From Rhizobium sp. CSW-27 (GTDB lineage: Bacteria > Pseudomonadota > Alphaproteobacteria > Rhizobiales > Rhizobiaceae): a DNA stretch of 64,000 nt. The position numbers and the translations under genes are program-made. The stretch covers positions 124,001-188,000 of the forward strand of contig NZ_JAHHZO010000004.1 in NCBI RefSeq assembly GCF_018760785.1. Direction: 5' to 3'. Shown here in pieces: positions 51,535 to 61,819 of this stretch; the first letter of the stretch is position 1, and each line of letters starts with the position of its first letter. The notes below the pieces were generated by a model. It had not been told where the DNA came from. It was given only the letters and a program-made list of their open reading frames with translations, and ran no database searches.

Positions 51535-53794
51535 GTGCCACTTCCTTGTCATTACCGGTTTCGGGCGCTGCCGCAGCGGGAGGATGCGGCAGGATCACCC
51601 GGATCATGGCGCCCTTGCCATGATCGAAATCGGCGGGTGCATCATGCAGTTCCAGCTGCCCGCCATGTTCCTCGATGATCTTCTTGACGATGGCGAGACC
51701 GAGCCCCGTCCCCTTTTCGCGCATCGTCATGTAAGGTTCCAGAATGCGGTGACGGTTTTCCACCGGCAGACCGCGGCCATTGTCGATCACATCGACGCGA
51801 AACTGATCGCGTGCCGCATCGAAGGCTGCCCGCACCAGGACCCGCTGGCCATCACGCGCCTCGTCGGCCGGCACGGCCTCGATCGATTCCACCGCATTCT
51901 TGATCAGGTTGCCGAAGGCCTGTCCCAGCATGCGCGAATCGAACAGGCCCTCCAGCGACGCCTCCCCCAGCTCGCGCTGGAACTGCACGTGGCTCGCCCC
52001 CATTTCCCTCAGGAAGATGGCATCGCGCAGGATGTCGCGCAGATCGGCCCGCTCCTTGGCGGGCTTCGGCATGCGGGCGAAGGCGGAAAACTCGTCCACC
52101 ATGCGGCCGATATCGCCGACCTGCCGCACGATCGTATCGGTACACTGGTCGAAGACGGCGCGGTCGCTCTCGTCGATCTGCCGGCCATAGCGCCGCTTGA
52201 GGCGCTCGGCGGACAGCTGGATCGGCGTCAGCGGATTCTTGATCTCGTGGGCGATGCGCCGCGCCACATCCGCCCAGGCGGTTGAACGCTGCGCGATCAC
52301 CAGATCGGTGATGTCATCCAGCGTGATGACGTAGGATTCGGCCGAATTGCGCTGCTCCTCGCGCGTCACCTGCACGGAAAGCGTCCGCTCCTTGCCGCCC
52401 CGCATGAGGTTGACCTCCTTGCGCAGATCACCGCGGGCACGCCCCGTCGCCTCTTTCAGCACCTGATCGACCTCCGGCACGATCTCCGCCAGCGAACGCC
52501 CGAGCAAAGCCTCGGCGTCAAGCCCAAGCAGTTCCTCGGCGGAAGGGTTGACGATGGAGATGCGGTGATCGTCCTCGACGCCGATCACGGCAGCCGTGAC
52601 GCCGGACAGCACCGCCTCGATGAAACGGCGACGGTCATCCACCTCGTCCTTGGCCACCAGGATCTCGTCACGCTGACTGCGGATCTGCGAAATCATCTTG
52701 TTGAAGGTGCGCGACAGGTTGCCCACATCGCCATCGGCGGCACGCACCGGCACCACGACCGACAGATTGCCGGCCGCCACGCTGTCGGCGGCGCTGATCA
52801 GCAGGCGAATGGGACGGACGATCCGGTCGGCAACGGCAATCGCGGTCCAGATCGAGGCCAGCAGCACGATGAGAGCAAAGCCGAGATAAAGCACGGCAAA
52901 GGCCAGTTGCAGGCTGGCACGACCGGCCTCCATCGCCTTGTATTCGGCGCGGTTGTCTTCCATCAGCCGCATGGCGCCCATGACCTTGGGGTCGACGGCG
53001 CGGATCGTATAGAGGAAGGCGCCCGGCAGCGCGTCGAGCTTGATGATGGCGCCAACGAGGTTCGTCACGCCCGGCGGGATCAGCGTGGGCTGCCCGGCGG
53101 CCGAGCTTGCCAGAGCATCCTTCGGAATGGCCGGCAGCGGACGATCCGTCTTGATGTCGGCCTGGGCGATTGCCGCGCCATCCTCACGCACCAGGAAGGC
53201 GCCCAGCAGGCCGCGTCCGCGCGCCTGACGCGTCATCAGATCGACGAAACCTGTGCGGTCCAGATAGAACATCGCCCGGTTGCGCTCCAGATCATTGGCC
53301 ATCGAAACGGTCTGACCCTGCAGGTAGCTGGCATTCTCGAGCATGTAGGCCTGCGCCACGTCGAGCGAGGACTGCACGATCGACTGCGTGCGCAGCGAAA
53401 ACCAGCGGTCCAGCCCGACGTTCAGGGTGATGCTGGCAAAGATCGCCACCAGCACCGCCGGCGTGATGGCGACAATGGAGAACAGGACCACGATCCGCAC
53501 ATGCAGCCTGGCCGCCGCCCTGCCCCGCCGCCTCGCCTTGAGCAGACGCCCCACCTCGCGGCCGATGAGATACATCAGCCCGAGCACGAACAGCGCGTTG
53601 AGAACGGCCGAGGTGATGACCACCTGCGAAGTCGGCGCAACCGGCGTCAGTCCGAGAAGAACGAACAGGGTCGCGATGGCGCACAGCAATGCGCCGCCCG
53701 CCAGCAGCAGGCCCGGAAGGGCAAAGGACGCCCGCCGATCCTGCACCAACGTCGCCGGATCTTCTCCGACGGTCGTCGCCACGCCTTCATTCAT
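51524..53794 (-). CDS. ntrY: Membrane sensor kinase NtrY
   Basis: About 756 residues. Three to four N-terminal membrane segments (LLLAGGALLCAIATLFVLLG, ITSAVLNALFVLGLMYL, VRIVVLFSIVAITPAVLVAI), a periplasmic sensing domain, another segment (LYLGFALIVLLASIWTAIAV), a HAMP domain (RPIRLLISAADSVAAGNLSV), a PAS domain (about 390-490) and the kinase core: H in [21 protein letters not shown] in FGNLIKNAVESI and GTGLGLAIVKKI. It phosphorylates NtrX. ATG 53794 has GGGAG upstream; 13 extra codons are possible. Confidence 0.93.
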   Translation of the reverse strand: MNEGVATTVGEDPATLVQDRRASFALPGLLLAGGALLCAIATLFVLLGLTPVAPTSQVVITSAVLNALFVLGLMYLIGREVGRLLKARRRGRAAARLHVRIVVLFSIVAITPAVLVAIFASITLNVGLDRWFSLRTQSIVQSSLDVAQAYMLENASYLQGQTVSMANDLERNRAMFYLDRTGFVDLMTRQARGRGLLGAFLVREDGAAIAQADIKTDRPLPAIPKDALASSAAGQPTLIPPGVTNLVGAIIKLDALPGAFLYTIRAVDPKVMGAMRLMEDNRAEYKAMEAGRASLQLAFAVLYLGFALIVLLASIWTAIAVADRIVRPIRLLISAADSVAAGNLSVVVPVRAADGDVGNLSRTFNKMISQIRSQRDEILVAKDEVDDRRRFIEAVLSGVTAAVIGVEDDHRISIVNPSAEELLGLDAEALLGRSLAEIVPEVDQVLKEATGRARGDLRKEVNLMRGGKERTLSVQVTREEQRNSAESYVITLDDITDLVIAQRSTAWADVARRIAHEIKNPLTPIQLSAERLKRRYGRQIDESDRAVFDQCTDTIVRQVGDIGRMVDEFSAFARMPKPAKERADLRDILRDAIFLREMGASHVQFQRELGEASLEGLFDSRMLGQAFGNLIKNAVESIEAVPADEARDGQRVLVRAAFDAARDQFRVDVIDNGRGLPVENRHRILEPYMTMREKGTGLGLAIVKKIIEEHGGQLELHDAPADFDHGKGAMIRVILPHPPAAAAPETGNDKEVAHGV

Positions 53795-53987
53795 GCGAAA
53801 TTCACTCCCAGCCCTGAACGGTTCAGGGGTCATGCACGATGATCGCTCAACCGGTGGCGGACGCGCTTCACCCGTTCAGGTGCCGGAGAACCGGCGCATC
53901 GCACTCACCCAAGGTTGACGTGACCACTGAGCAACACATTGTGGCGAAAATGCAACGAAGCTGCATCAGGTGTCAAGCAGCAACCGC

Positions 53988-55439
53988 TCATGCACCGCGG
54001 GAGCTGCGATAGACCGAGACGCCGAGTTCGCGGATCTTCTTGCGCAGCGTGTTGCGGTTCAGGCCGAGCAGATCGGCAGCCTTGATCTGATTGCCGCGGG
54101 TGGCGGTAAGCGCCGCGAGAATCAGCGGATATTCCATTTCGGTCAGCACGCGGTCATAAAGGCCGGGCGGCGGCAGCGCATCGCCGAAGCTGGCGAAATA
54201 GGTGCGCATGTTCTCCTCCACTGCCTGGGCGATGGTGAGGTTGCCGCTGCGGGCACCCATCTTGTCGATCGGACTGTCCGGAACGTCGGAGCGCAGTTCC
54301 TGGTCGATGATCTCGCGGGTGATCACATCCTGCGGATAGAGCGCCATCAGGCGGCGCACGAGGTTCTCCAGTTCGCGCACATTGCCCGGCCAGGCATAGG
54401 CCTTCATGATGTCGAGCGCCTCGTTGTCGAAACGCTTGGCATCGAGCCCTTCCTTCTCGCCCATCTGCATAAAATGGCGCACGAGATCGGGAATGTCCTC
54501 GGCGCGATCGCGCAGCGGCGGCAGGCGCAGCGGCACAACGTTCAGGCGATAATACAGGTCCTCCCGGAACAGACCCTGATTGATCAGCTGCTTCAGGTCC
54601 TTGTTGGTGGCCGCCACGATGCGCACGTCGGTGCGGATCGGCGTGCGGCCGCCGACGGTGGTATATTCGCCCTGCTGCAGCACGCGCAGAAGCCTGGTCT
54701 GCGCATCCATCGGCATGTCGCCGATTTCATCGAGGAACAACGTGCCGCCCTCTGCCTGCTCGAAGCGGCCGGTGGAGCGGTTCTGCGCGCCGGTGAACGC
54801 GCCCTTCTCGTGACCGAACAGTTCCGATTCGATCAGGTCGCGCGGAATGGCCGCCATGTTGATCGCAACGAACGGGCCGTTGCGGCGCTTGCCGTAATCG
54901 TGCAGCGCGCGGGCCACAAGTTCCTTGCCGGTGCCCGATTCGCCGGTGATCATCAGCGTCAGGTCCGTCTGCATCAGGCGGGCGAGAACGCGATAGATTT
55001 CCTGCATGGCAGCCGAGCGGCCGACCAGCGGCATGCCGTCCTGCATGTCGTCGTCCAGCTTGGCCGGCTTGCGCTTCGGCTCGGCCAGCGCCCGGCCGAT
55101 GATGGCGATCAGCTCCGTCAGGTCGAACGGCTTCGGCAGATAGTCGTAAGCGCCCTTCTCCGAGGCCTTGATGGCCGTCATGAAGGTGTTCTGCGCACTC
55201 ATCACCAGCACCGGAAGCTCCGGCCTTGCCTTCTTGATGCGCGGCAGAAGGTCGAACGCGTTCTCGTCCGGCATCACCACATCGGTCACCACCAGATCAC
55301 CCTCGCCCGCTGAAATCCAGCGCCAGAGCGTGGCGGCATTCGACGTGATGCGCACGTCATAACCGGCGCGGGTCAAGGCCTGGTTCAACACGGTGCGGAT
55401 AGCCGCGTCGTCGTCGGCGACAAGGATCGTAGCGGTCAT
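53988..55439 (-). CDS. ntrC: Nitrogen regulation protein NtrC (NRI)
   Basis: 483 residues: receiver domain with Asp in [17 protein letters not shown]+ domain with Walker [17 protein letters not shown], the sigma-54-contact loop [15 protein letters not shown] (GAFTGA intact) and [11 protein letters not shown], and a C-terminal Fis HTH ([20 protein letters not shown]). When phosphorylated by NtrB under nitrogen limitation it activates sigma-54 promoters such as glnA and amtB. Its start overlaps the ntrB stop by 4 bases. Confidence 0.96.
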   Translation of the reverse strand: MTATILVADDDAAIRTVLNQALTRAGYDVRITSNAATLWRWISAGEGDLVVTDVVMPDENAFDLLPRIKKARPELPVLVMSAQNTFMTAIKASEKGAYDYLPKPFDLTELIAIIGRALAEPKRKPAKLDDDMQDGMPLVGRSAAMQEIYRVLARLMQTDLTLMITGESGTGKELVARALHDYGKRRNGPFVAINMAAIPRDLIESELFGHEKGAFTGAQNRSTGRFEQAEGGTLFLDEIGDMPMDAQTRLLRVLQQGEYTTVGGRTPIRTDVRIVAATNKDLKQLINQGLFREDLYYRLNVVPLRLPPLRDRAEDIPDLVRHFMQMGEKEGLDAKRFDNEALDIMKAYAWPGNVRELENLVRRLMALYPQDVITREIIDQELRSDVPDSPIDKMGARSGNLTIAQAVEENMRTYFASFGDALPPPGLYDRVLTEMEYPLILAALTATRGNQIKAADLLGLNRNTLRKKIRELGVSVYRSSRGA

Positions 55440-56587
55440 TTCAGGCTTCCTGTCGTGTTCAAGGGGCGGTTCTCATCCTGGGAACCATCATCCTTGTGCA
55501 TGGGCATCAATACGCGGAAAATCGTGCGGCGCGCCTGGCTGTCGCATTCGACGATGCCGCCATGGGCGCCGATGATCTTGGCGACGAGCGCCAGCCCAAG
55601 GCCCGAGCCATTGGTCTTGGTGGTGATGAAGGGGTCGAAGAGATGCGGCAGGAGATCGCTCGGCACGCCGGGTCCGTTGTCGATCACGCAGAACTCCAGC
55701 GGCAGCGAGATTTTCTCGCGGGTTCCGGCCACGGACAGGCGGATGCCGGGACGATAGGCTGTCGTCAGCATGATCTCGCCGTCCTGCTGGTCGCCGATGG
55801 CTTCCGCGGCATTCTTGATCAGGTTGAGGAACACCTGCACCAGCTGGTCACGATTGGCAAAGACCGGCGGCAGCGACGGGTCGTAGTTCTCGAGGATCTT
55901 GATGTCGCGGGCAAAGCCGGCCTTGGCCACCGCCTTCACATGATCGAGGACCGAATGGATGTTGAGCGGCAGGCGATCCACCGGCCGCTCGTCTGAAAAC
56001 ACCTCCATCCGGTCGACCAGCGAGACGATGCGGTCGGTCTCGTCGCAGATCAGCCGGGTCAGCGCCCGATCCTCGTCGGCCACGGAGGTTTCCAGCAGCT
56101 GCGCAGCACCGCGAATGCCGGACAACGGATTCTTGATCTCATGCGCCAGCATGGAGGCAAGGCCGGTAACGGAGCGCGCCGCCGCCCTGTGCGTCAGCTG
56201 ACGGTCGATCTTGTCGGCCATGCTGCGCTCCTGAAACACCACGACGACGGAGCCCGGCTCGCTGACCACCGGCGCCACGTAGAGATCGACGAGCTTTTCC
56301 TGGCCAAGCCGCGGCGAAGACAGATCCACCCGATACTCGTTGACGGGCGCGCGGCGCTCGCGCACCTGGTCGATCAGCGCGAGAAGCGGGCTGCCGAAGG
56401 GAATGAAGGTGGAGATCTTGTTGCGCGCCAGATGTGACGCACTTGCCCCGAAAAAGGCTTCCGCCTCCCAGTTGGCAAAGGCGATCACGCCGGCCTCGTT
56501 GACGAGAATCACCGGGTTCTGCACCGAATTCAGAACGGCCATGGCAAGCGCATTGCCTGCCGCCGTCTCCTGCGACGCCTTGCTCAT
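55436..56587 (-). CDS. ntrB: Nitrogen sensor kinase NtrB (NRII)
   Basis: 383 residues, soluble. A PAS domain (about 15-125, [20 protein letters not shown]), then the phospho-acceptor His in [22 protein letters not shown] box [14 protein letters not shown] and G boxes [11 protein letters not shown] and [12 protein letters not shown]. In the family PII (GlnB) controls its kinase/phosphatase balance. It overlaps dusB upstream by 4 bases and ntrC downstream by 4 bases, giving a coupled dusB-ntrB-ntrC unit. Confidence 0.95.
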   Translation of the reverse strand: MSKASQETAAGNALAMAVLNSVQNPVILVNEAGVIAFANWEAEAFFGASASHLARNKISTFIPFGSPLLALIDQVRERRAPVNEYRVDLSSPRLGQEKLVDLYVAPVVSEPGSVVVVFQERSMADKIDRQLTHRAAARSVTGLASMLAHEIKNPLSGIRGAAQLLETSVADEDRALTRLICDETDRIVSLVDRMEVFSDERPVDRLPLNIHSVLDHVKAVAKAGFARDIKILENYDPSLPPVFANRDQLVQVFLNLIKNAAEAIGDQQDGEIMLTTAYRPGIRLSVAGTREKISLPLEFCVIDNGPGVPSDLLPHLFDPFITTKTNGSGLGLALVAKIIGAHGGIVECDSQARRTIFRVLMPMHKDDGSQDENRPLNTTGSLK

Positions 56588-57606
56588 GCCGCCTCCCTGC
56601 TGCCTGCATGGCTGCGATACGCCGCCAGTTCCTCGCCCAGAACGCGGAGCACCATGTCCGGATCCTTTTCAGTCATCAATCCTGCCTTTCGCTCCGCCGC
56701 CATGTGAGGTGCGAAGCGGTCCAGATACCAGCCGACATGCTTGCGGGCATGGCGCAGGCCGGCCTCGCGACCATAGAAGCCGAGCATCAACTCATAATGT
56801 TCGCACGCCACCGCCGCCATCTCCGTGGAGGATGGGTGACCTCTGCCGGCCAGCACGCCCGGATGCCAGGGACGTCCCTGCGCACCGCGGCCGAGCATGA
56901 CCGCATCCGCGCCCGACCGTCGCAGGATCTCCTGCGCATCGGCAAGCGTTTCCACGTCACCATTGGCAATCAGCGGGATCGACAGGACCTCGCGCACGCG
57001 GCGGATCGCATCCCAGTCGGCGCGCCCCTCGTAGAACTGCTGGCGCGTGCGGCCATGCACCGTCACGAGAGCGACGCCGGCCGCTTCGGCGCGCGCGGCG
57101 ATCTGCGGCGCGTTGAGCGACTGGTCGTCCCAGCCGAGCCGCATCTTGACAGTGACCGGTACCCTGACTGCGGCAACGACCGCCTCGATCAGCGACAGCG
57201 CATGATCGGGATCGCGCATCAACGCCGAGCCGGAATAGCCGCCCGTCACCTTCTTGGCCGGACAGCCCATGTTGATATCAATGATGTCTGCGCCATTGGC
57301 TTCGGCAATCCGGGCAGCCTCCGCCATCCAGTGCGCCTCGCGCCCCGCAAGCTGCACCATGTGCGGCCGGATGCCAGTACCCTTCAGCCGCTCCCAGGAT
57401 TCGCCGCGGTTATGCGCCAGCTCGCGGCTTGCCACCATTTCGGTCACGACCAGACCTGCCCCGTAGCGCCAGGCCAGCTGACGGAACGGCAGATCGGTCA
57501 CGCCCGACATCGGCGCAAGCACAACGCGGTTGCGGATGGCCACGGAACCGATGCAGAAGGGGCTGGCGAGACTGATGGGACTCAAATGATGATCTTTCGG
57601 GCACAT
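56584..57606 (-). CDS. dusB: tRNA-dihydrouridine synthase DusB (NifR3)
   Basis: 340 residues of the Dus family: [20 protein letters not shown] at the N-terminus, [20 protein letters not shown] with the catalytic Cys, [19 protein letters not shown] and [12 protein letters not shown] for FMN. It reduces uridines in tRNA D loops. Its place before ntrBC is the classic nifR3-ntrBC order of rhizobia. ATG 57606 gives a slightly long leader [12 protein letters not shown]; a TTG start within it is possible. Confidence 0.95.
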   Translation of the reverse strand: MCPKDHHLSPISLASPFCIGSVAIRNRVVLAPMSGVTDLPFRQLAWRYGAGLVVTEMVASRELAHNRGESWERLKGTGIRPHMVQLAGREAHWMAEAARIAEANGADIIDINMGCPAKKVTGGYSGSALMRDPDHALSLIEAVVAAVRVPVTVKMRLGWDDQSLNAPQIAARAEAAGVALVTVHGRTRQQFYEGRADWDAIRRVREVLSIPLIANGDVETLADAQEILRRSGADAVMLGRGAQGRPWHPGVLAGRGHPSSTEMAAVACEHYELMLGFYGREAGLRHARKHVGWYLDRFAPHMAAERKAGLMTEKDPDMVLRVLGEELAAYRSHAGSREAA

Positions 57607-57801
57607 GCGAGCTCTGCACTATTTTTATTCACAGTTTGTGCATTTGCCAAGTGCTATTCCCAAACTGCGTTATTTCTGGGCGACGTGCTGGAAAAGGGCG
57701 TTTTGAGTCTATAGTTCTGCGCTGTCAACATGCGAAGTCCATCCCCTGGCCGCAAACTGAGCACGTCATCAACCGAATAAGCGATCCTGACAGGCAGTTT
57801 C

Positions 57802-58995
57802 ATGAAAATCGGCATCGTTATCGTGGCAGCAGGGCGCGGGGAACGGGCCGGCGCGGCTGCGGAAGGCCCGAAGCAATATCGCAGGATCGGCGGCGAGCCG
57901 GTCATCCGCCACACGCTGCGCGCCTTTCTCACCTGGGAAAAGGCCGGACCCGTAGTGGCGGTGATCCATCCGGACGACGAGGCCCTGTTTGCCGCCGCCA
58001 GCGCCGGACTTGCGGGGGCCGGGCGCGTTCTCACCACGCATGGCGGCGCCACACGTCAGCAGTCGGTCCTTGCGGGCCTGCGCGTGCTTGCGGACACCGA
58101 CGCCACGCATGTGATGATCCATGATGCGGCACGCCCCTTCGTCGATCATCCGCTGCTGGAGCGCATTGCCGCGATGCTCGAGGCGGGCCATGCCGCCGTG
58201 CTGCCGGCGCTTGCCGTCACCGATACGCTGAAGCGCATCGGCGGGAATGGCACCGTGCAGGAAACGGTGTCGCGCGCCGGCCTGTTTGCCGCCCAGACGC
58301 CGCAGAGCTTCGGTCTTGCCGCCATTCTCGCCGCCCATGACAAGGCGGCTGCCGCAGCGCGCGACGATTTTACCGACGATGCCGCGATTGCCGAATGGGC
58401 AGGGCATGCCGTCTCGCTGGTGGAAGGCGCTGCGGACAACATCAAGCTGACGATCAGGAGAGACATTGCCATGGCCGACGAAAAGCTGAGCAGGCAGGCG
58501 GCATTGCCGGACGTGCGCACCGGAAACGGCTATGACGTGCACCAACTGGTGCCGGGCGACGGCGTGACGCTGTGCGGCGTCTTCATTGCGCATGACCAGC
58601 GCCTCAGCGGACATTCCGATGCCGATGTGGCACTGCATGCGCTGACCGACGCGCTGCTGGCCACCTGCGGTGCCGGCGATATCGGCGACCACTTTCCGCC
58701 CTCCGATCCGCAGTGGAAGGGCGCCGCCTCCCGCATCTTCCTCGCCCATGCCGCGGATGTGGTGCGCAAGCGCGGCGGCGTGATCACCAATGCCGACATT
58801 TCGCTGATCGCGGAAGCACCGAAAATCGCCCCGCACCGTGAAACCATGTGCCAGAACCTGTCGGAAATCCTCGGCATTTCGCGCGAGCGGTGTTCGGTGA
58901 AGGCAACCACCAACGAGAAGATCGGCTTCATCGGCCGCAAGGAAGGCATCGCCGCCATCGCCACCGCCACCGTCGTCTATGGAGTGCTGGCATGA
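57802..58995 (+). CDS. ispDF: Bifunctional IspDF (MEP pathway)
   Basis: 397 residues with two enzymes. IspD (about 1-220) has [36 protein letters not shown] and AQTPQSFG; it makes CDP-methylerythritol. IspF (about 235-397) has [31 protein letters not shown] and [13 protein letters not shown], with zinc ligands Asp and His; it makes the cyclodiphosphate. The fused form is common in alphaproteobacteria. It is divergent from dusB, with 195 bases for both promoters, and its stop overlaps the next start by 4. Confidence 0.97.
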   Translation: MKIGIVIVAAGRGERAGAAAEGPKQYRRIGGEPVIRHTLRAFLTWEKAGPVVAVIHPDDEALFAAASAGLAGAGRVLTTHGGATRQQSVLAGLRVLADTDATHVMIHDAARPFVDHPLLERIAAMLEAGHAAVLPALAVTDTLKRIGGNGTVQETVSRAGLFAAQTPQSFGLAAILAAHDKAAAAARDDFTDDAAIAEWAGHAVSLVEGAADNIKLTIRRDIAMADEKLSRQAALPDVRTGNGYDVHQLVPGDGVTLCGVFIAHDQRLSGHSDADVALHALTDALLATCGAGDIGDHFPPSDPQWKGAASRIFLAHAADVVRKRGGVITNADISLIAEAPKIAPHRETMCQNLSEILGISRERCSVKATTNEKIGFIGRKEGIAAIATATVVYGVLA

Positions 58996-59492
58996 GCGCC
59001 TTCGCCCCGGACATGCTCGAAAGCGCCGCGGCCATCGTCCGGCTCTATGCCGCCGAGGGCAAGCGGATTGCCACCGCGGAATCCTGCACCGGCGGGCTGA
59101 TTGCCGGGGTTCTGACAGAAATCGCCGGCTCGTCCGCCGTCGTGGATCGCGGCTTCGTCACCTACAGCAACGAAGCAAAGACGGATCTGCTCGGCGTGAT
59201 GCCGACGACGCTGGATCATTTCGGCGCCGTGTCGCGAGAAACCGCGCTGCAGATGGCGCGTGGTGCACTGTTTCGCTCACGCGCCCACTCCGCCATTGCC
59301 GTCACCGGCATTGCGGGACCGGGCGGCGGTTCGACCGACAAGCCGGTGGGGCTCGTGCATCTGGCCGCGATGAGTCGCGATGGAAGGCTTTTCCATCGCG
59401 AGATGCGCTATGGCGATCTCGGCCGTGACGGCGTCCGCACCGCCACCGTCCGCACGGCACTGGCGCTGCTGGCGGACCTTGTTCAGGCGTAG
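58992..59492 (+). CDS. pncC: Nicotinamide-nucleotide amidohydrolase (CinA C-terminal family)
   Basis: 166 residues equal to the CinA C-terminal domain: [19 protein letters not shown] with the active Ser, [16 protein letters not shown] and [20 protein letters not shown]. It deamidates NMN to NaMN for recycling. The N-terminal part of full CinA is absent, as in the PncC form. ATG 58992 overlaps the ispDF stop (ATGA). Its last 10 bases overlap the convergent ratA gene. Confidence 0.93.
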   Translation: MSAFAPDMLESAAAIVRLYAAEGKRIATAESCTGGLIAGVLTEIAGSSAVVDRGFVTYSNEAKTDLLGVMPTTLDHFGAVSRETALQMARGALFRSRAHSAIAVTGIAGPGGGSTDKPVGLVHLAAMSRDGRLFHREMRYGDLGRDGVRTATVRTALALLADLVQA

Positions 59493-59926
59493 ATCTTGTC
59501 CGCCCGCGCCTCAAAGGCTTCGGCGAACATGCGGAAGGCGCGGTCGAACATCGAGCCCATCACGGCGCCCAGGATGCGGCTCTTGAACTCGTAGTCGATG
59601 AAGAAATTGACGACGCAGCCCTCGGGCGCCGGCGAAAAGGTCCAGCGATTGTCCAGATATTTGAACGGACCTTCGATATATTTCACGTCGATGGTCAGTT
59701 CCGCCGGATTCAGCAGCACCTGCGTGGTGAAGGTCTCGCGGATCGCCTTGTAGCCGACGGTCATGTCGGCAATCAGCAGGGTCTTGCCGTCCCGCTCCCT
59801 GCGCGAGCGCACGCTCAGCCCCTCGCAGAGCGGCAGGAACTGCGGATACTTCTCGACATCGGCCACAAGGGCAAACATGTCTTCCGGAGAATGGCGAACG
59901 GGGCGATGATTTTCGAACTTTGGCAT
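59483..59926 (-). CDS. START-domain protein, RatA/COQ10 family
   Basis: 147 residues of the polyketide cyclase/START fold: RPVRHSPEDMFALVADVEKYPQFLPLCEGL at the start, TFTTQVLLNPAELTIDVKYI in the middle and GCVVNFFIDYEFKSRILGAV at the end. The relatives are COQ10, which binds ubiquinone, and RatA, reported as a translation-affecting toxin; alphaproteobacterial position near lipA fits the COQ10-like set. It overlaps pncC by 10 bases at the 3' end. Confidence 0.88.
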   Translation of the reverse strand: MPKFENHRPVRHSPEDMFALVADVEKYPQFLPLCEGLSVRSRRERDGKTLLIADMTVGYKAIRETFTTQVLLNPAELTIDVKYIEGPFKYLDNRWTFSPAPEGCVVNFFIDYEFKSRILGAVMGSMFDRAFRMFAEAFEARADKIYA

Positions 59927-60133
59927 GGAATTGAGCTAATGGCGGGCGGGCGGCTTGGCAAGTGACAGTTGGTCGCGAGCAGGGCAAGGTCCAATCACGG
60001 GCAAGCCTAATGTGAAATTAACCTTTATCCCCAAGAATTGTAATTCACGAACCCCTGATTTATCGATCATGACGCATTTTCGCGTAAAAGCAGCATGCAG
60101 ATTAGCCCTGACAAAAGCCCCACAGACAGGACA

Positions 60134-60301
60134 ATGGACGACTTTACCCAGATCATGCGGCTGCTGGAATCGGCACGGCAACTTGCGGACATGAACCAGC
60201 TGCCGATGCTGGTCTATCTCGTCGAGATGGCAAAGGCGGAGGCCCGCAGCCACCGTTTCGAGCTGCGGGATAAAAAGCGCGGCCAGGCGATTTCCAAATA
60301 G
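60134..60301 (+). CDS. Small conserved hypothetical protein
   Basis: 55 residues, MDDFTQIMRLLESARQLADM then NQLPMLVYLVEMAKAEARSH, mostly helical and amphipathic. I recall similar short proteins near ratA and lipA in rhizobia, but function is unknown. ATG 60134 has AGGACA only three bases upstream; ATG 60095 would add thirteen residues. A small gene with confidence limited by its length. It is convergent with lipA, 12 bases between stops. Confidence 0.6.
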   Translation: MDDFTQIMRLLESARQLADMNQLPMLVYLVEMAKAEARSHRFELRDKKRGQAISK

Positions 60302-60313
60302 CGCTGCCGCCCC

Positions 60314-61291
60314 TTACTCGGCGGCAGCCAGAAGCTTCTTCTCGCGCGCAGCTTTCAGCCGGGCGAAATCGTCGCCGGCGTGATGCGACGAGCGGGTGAG
60401 CGGGCTGGACGACACCATCAGGAAGCCCTTGGTATAGGCCACAGTCTCGTAGGACTTGAACTCCTCCGGCGTGACGAACTTTTCCACCTTGTGGTGCTTG
60501 CGCGTCGGCTGCAGGTACTGGCCGATGGTCAGGAAGTCCACGTCGGCGGTGCGCAGGTCATCCATCAGCTGAAGCACCTCGTTACGCTCCTCGCCGAGGC
60601 CGACCATGATGCCGGACTTGGTGAACATGGTCGGGTCCAGTTCCTTCACCCGCTGCAGCAGGCGGATGGAATGGAAATAGCGCGCACCGGGGCGAACCGT
60701 GAGGTAATTGCCGGCAACCGTTTCCATGTTGTGATTGAAGACATCGGGCTTGGCCGCCACGACACGCTCCAGCGCACCTGGCTTCTTCAGGAAATCCGGC
60801 GTCAGGATCTCGATCGTCGTGGAAGGCGACGCGGCGCGGATCGCCCAGATCACCTTCTCGAAGTGCTCGGCACCGCCATCCTCCAGATCGTCGCGGTCGA
60901 CAGAGGTGATGACGACATGGCTGAGGCCCATCTGGCGCACGGCCTTGGCGACGTTTTCCGGCTCGTCCTGGTCAAGAGCGTTCGGTTTGCCGGTCGCCAC
61001 GTTGCAGAAGGCACAGGCGCGCGTACAGATCTCGCCCATGATCATGAAGGTGGCGTGCTTCTTGTCCCAGCACTCGCCGATGTTCGGGCAGCCGGCTTCC
61101 TCGCAGACGGTGACCAGCTTGTGGCTGCGCACCAGCTCGCGCGTTTCCTGATATCCCTTCGAGGTCGGCGCCTTGACGCGGATCCACTCCGGTTTGCGCA
61201 TCACTTCCGTATCGGGACGATGCGCCTTTTCCGGATGCCGGACGCGCTTTGCATCGTCCGGGGACGACATCCGATCGAGGATTGTGACCAT
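60314..61291 (-). CDS. lipA: Lipoyl synthase LipA
   Basis: 325 residues, radical SAM. The auxiliary cluster is held by [12 protein letters not shown] and the C-terminal Ser in [11 protein letters not shown]; the SAM cluster by [13 protein letters not shown]. It inserts two sulfurs into octanoyl groups placed by LipB. It lies beside lpdA, so lipoate production and E3 are near each other. ATG 61291 gives [11 protein letters not shown]; the family start is variable. Confidence 0.96.
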   Translation of the reverse strand: MVTILDRMSSPDDAKRVRHPEKAHRPDTEVMRKPEWIRVKAPTSKGYQETRELVRSHKLVTVCEEAGCPNIGECWDKKHATFMIMGEICTRACAFCNVATGKPNALDQDEPENVAKAVRQMGLSHVVITSVDRDDLEDGGAEHFEKVIWAIRAASPSTTIEILTPDFLKKPGALERVVAAKPDVFNHNMETVAGNYLTVRPGARYFHSIRLLQRVKELDPTMFTKSGIMVGLGEERNEVLQLMDDLRTADVDFLTIGQYLQPTRKHHKVEKFVTPEEFKSYETVAYTKGFLMVSSSPLTRSSHHAGDDFARLKAAREKKLLAAAE

Positions 61292-61327
61292 GACTAACCT
61301 GCTTTCAAACCGCCTCCAGCCGGCGGA

Positions 61328-61576
61328 TTAGCGTCTTACGAGTTTGGCGACAAATAACAGAGCGCACGCGCCAAGGAAACCGCTGACCAGACCGCCCCAG
61401 GCACCGGGCTCGACCCAGATGCCGGCGCGTTCCAGAACCGCCGTGGCAAGCGCTGCCCCCACCACGCCGATAACGATGTTCATGAACACGCCGAAGCGCA
61501 GATCCATCAACATGCCTGCCAGCCAGCCGGCGAGACCGCCGACGATGATGGTGCCGAAGAAACCCAAACCTTCCAT
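61328..61576 (-). CDS. GlsB/YeaQ/YmgE-family membrane protein
   Basis: 82 residues with three hydrophobic segments: FFGTIIVGGLAGWLAGMLMD, VFMNIVIGVVGAALATAVLE and WGGLVSGFLGACALLFVAKL. The GlyGly-rich pattern and the size fit the GlsB/YeaQ transglycosylase-associated stress family. The function is not known. ATG 61576 has GGAAGGAC upstream. It is 36 bases upstream of the lipA start (same strand). Confidence 0.85.
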   Translation of the reverse strand: MEGLGFFGTIIVGGLAGWLAGMLMDLRFGVFMNIVIGVVGAALATAVLERAGIWVEPGAWGGLVSGFLGACALLFVAKLVRR

Positions 61577-61683
61577 GACCGTCCTTCCGTTTTCGGACAC
61601 TCATATGGTCCCGACAAGGGCGAGACGCAATGCGACATCAGCGGCTTTGCGCCGGCGCCACGTTGGGCGCCATGTTGCGGCAG

Positions 61684-61731
61684 CCCCCCTCATCCGGCCC
61701 TTCGGGACACCTTCTCCCCGAGGGGAGAAGG
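61684..61731. repeat. Rhizobial dispersed palindromic repeat, possible terminator
   Basis: The stretch begins with CCCCCCTCATCCGGCCCTTC and ends in the hairpin CCTTCTCCCC-GA-GGGGAGAAGG (61710-61731). Sequences of this type are repeated many times between genes in Rhizobiales. It lies beyond the 3' end of lpdA (minus strand) and may help end its transcript. Its copies elsewhere cannot be counted here. Confidence 0.65.
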
Positions 61732-61819
61732 GATGTCGTTGCGGCCTCTCACCCAGCCTGCGTGCCGTCAGCCGAGAACCCCTTCCCGCCCCGCGGCGCA
61801 GAAGGGCTGATCGGCAAAA

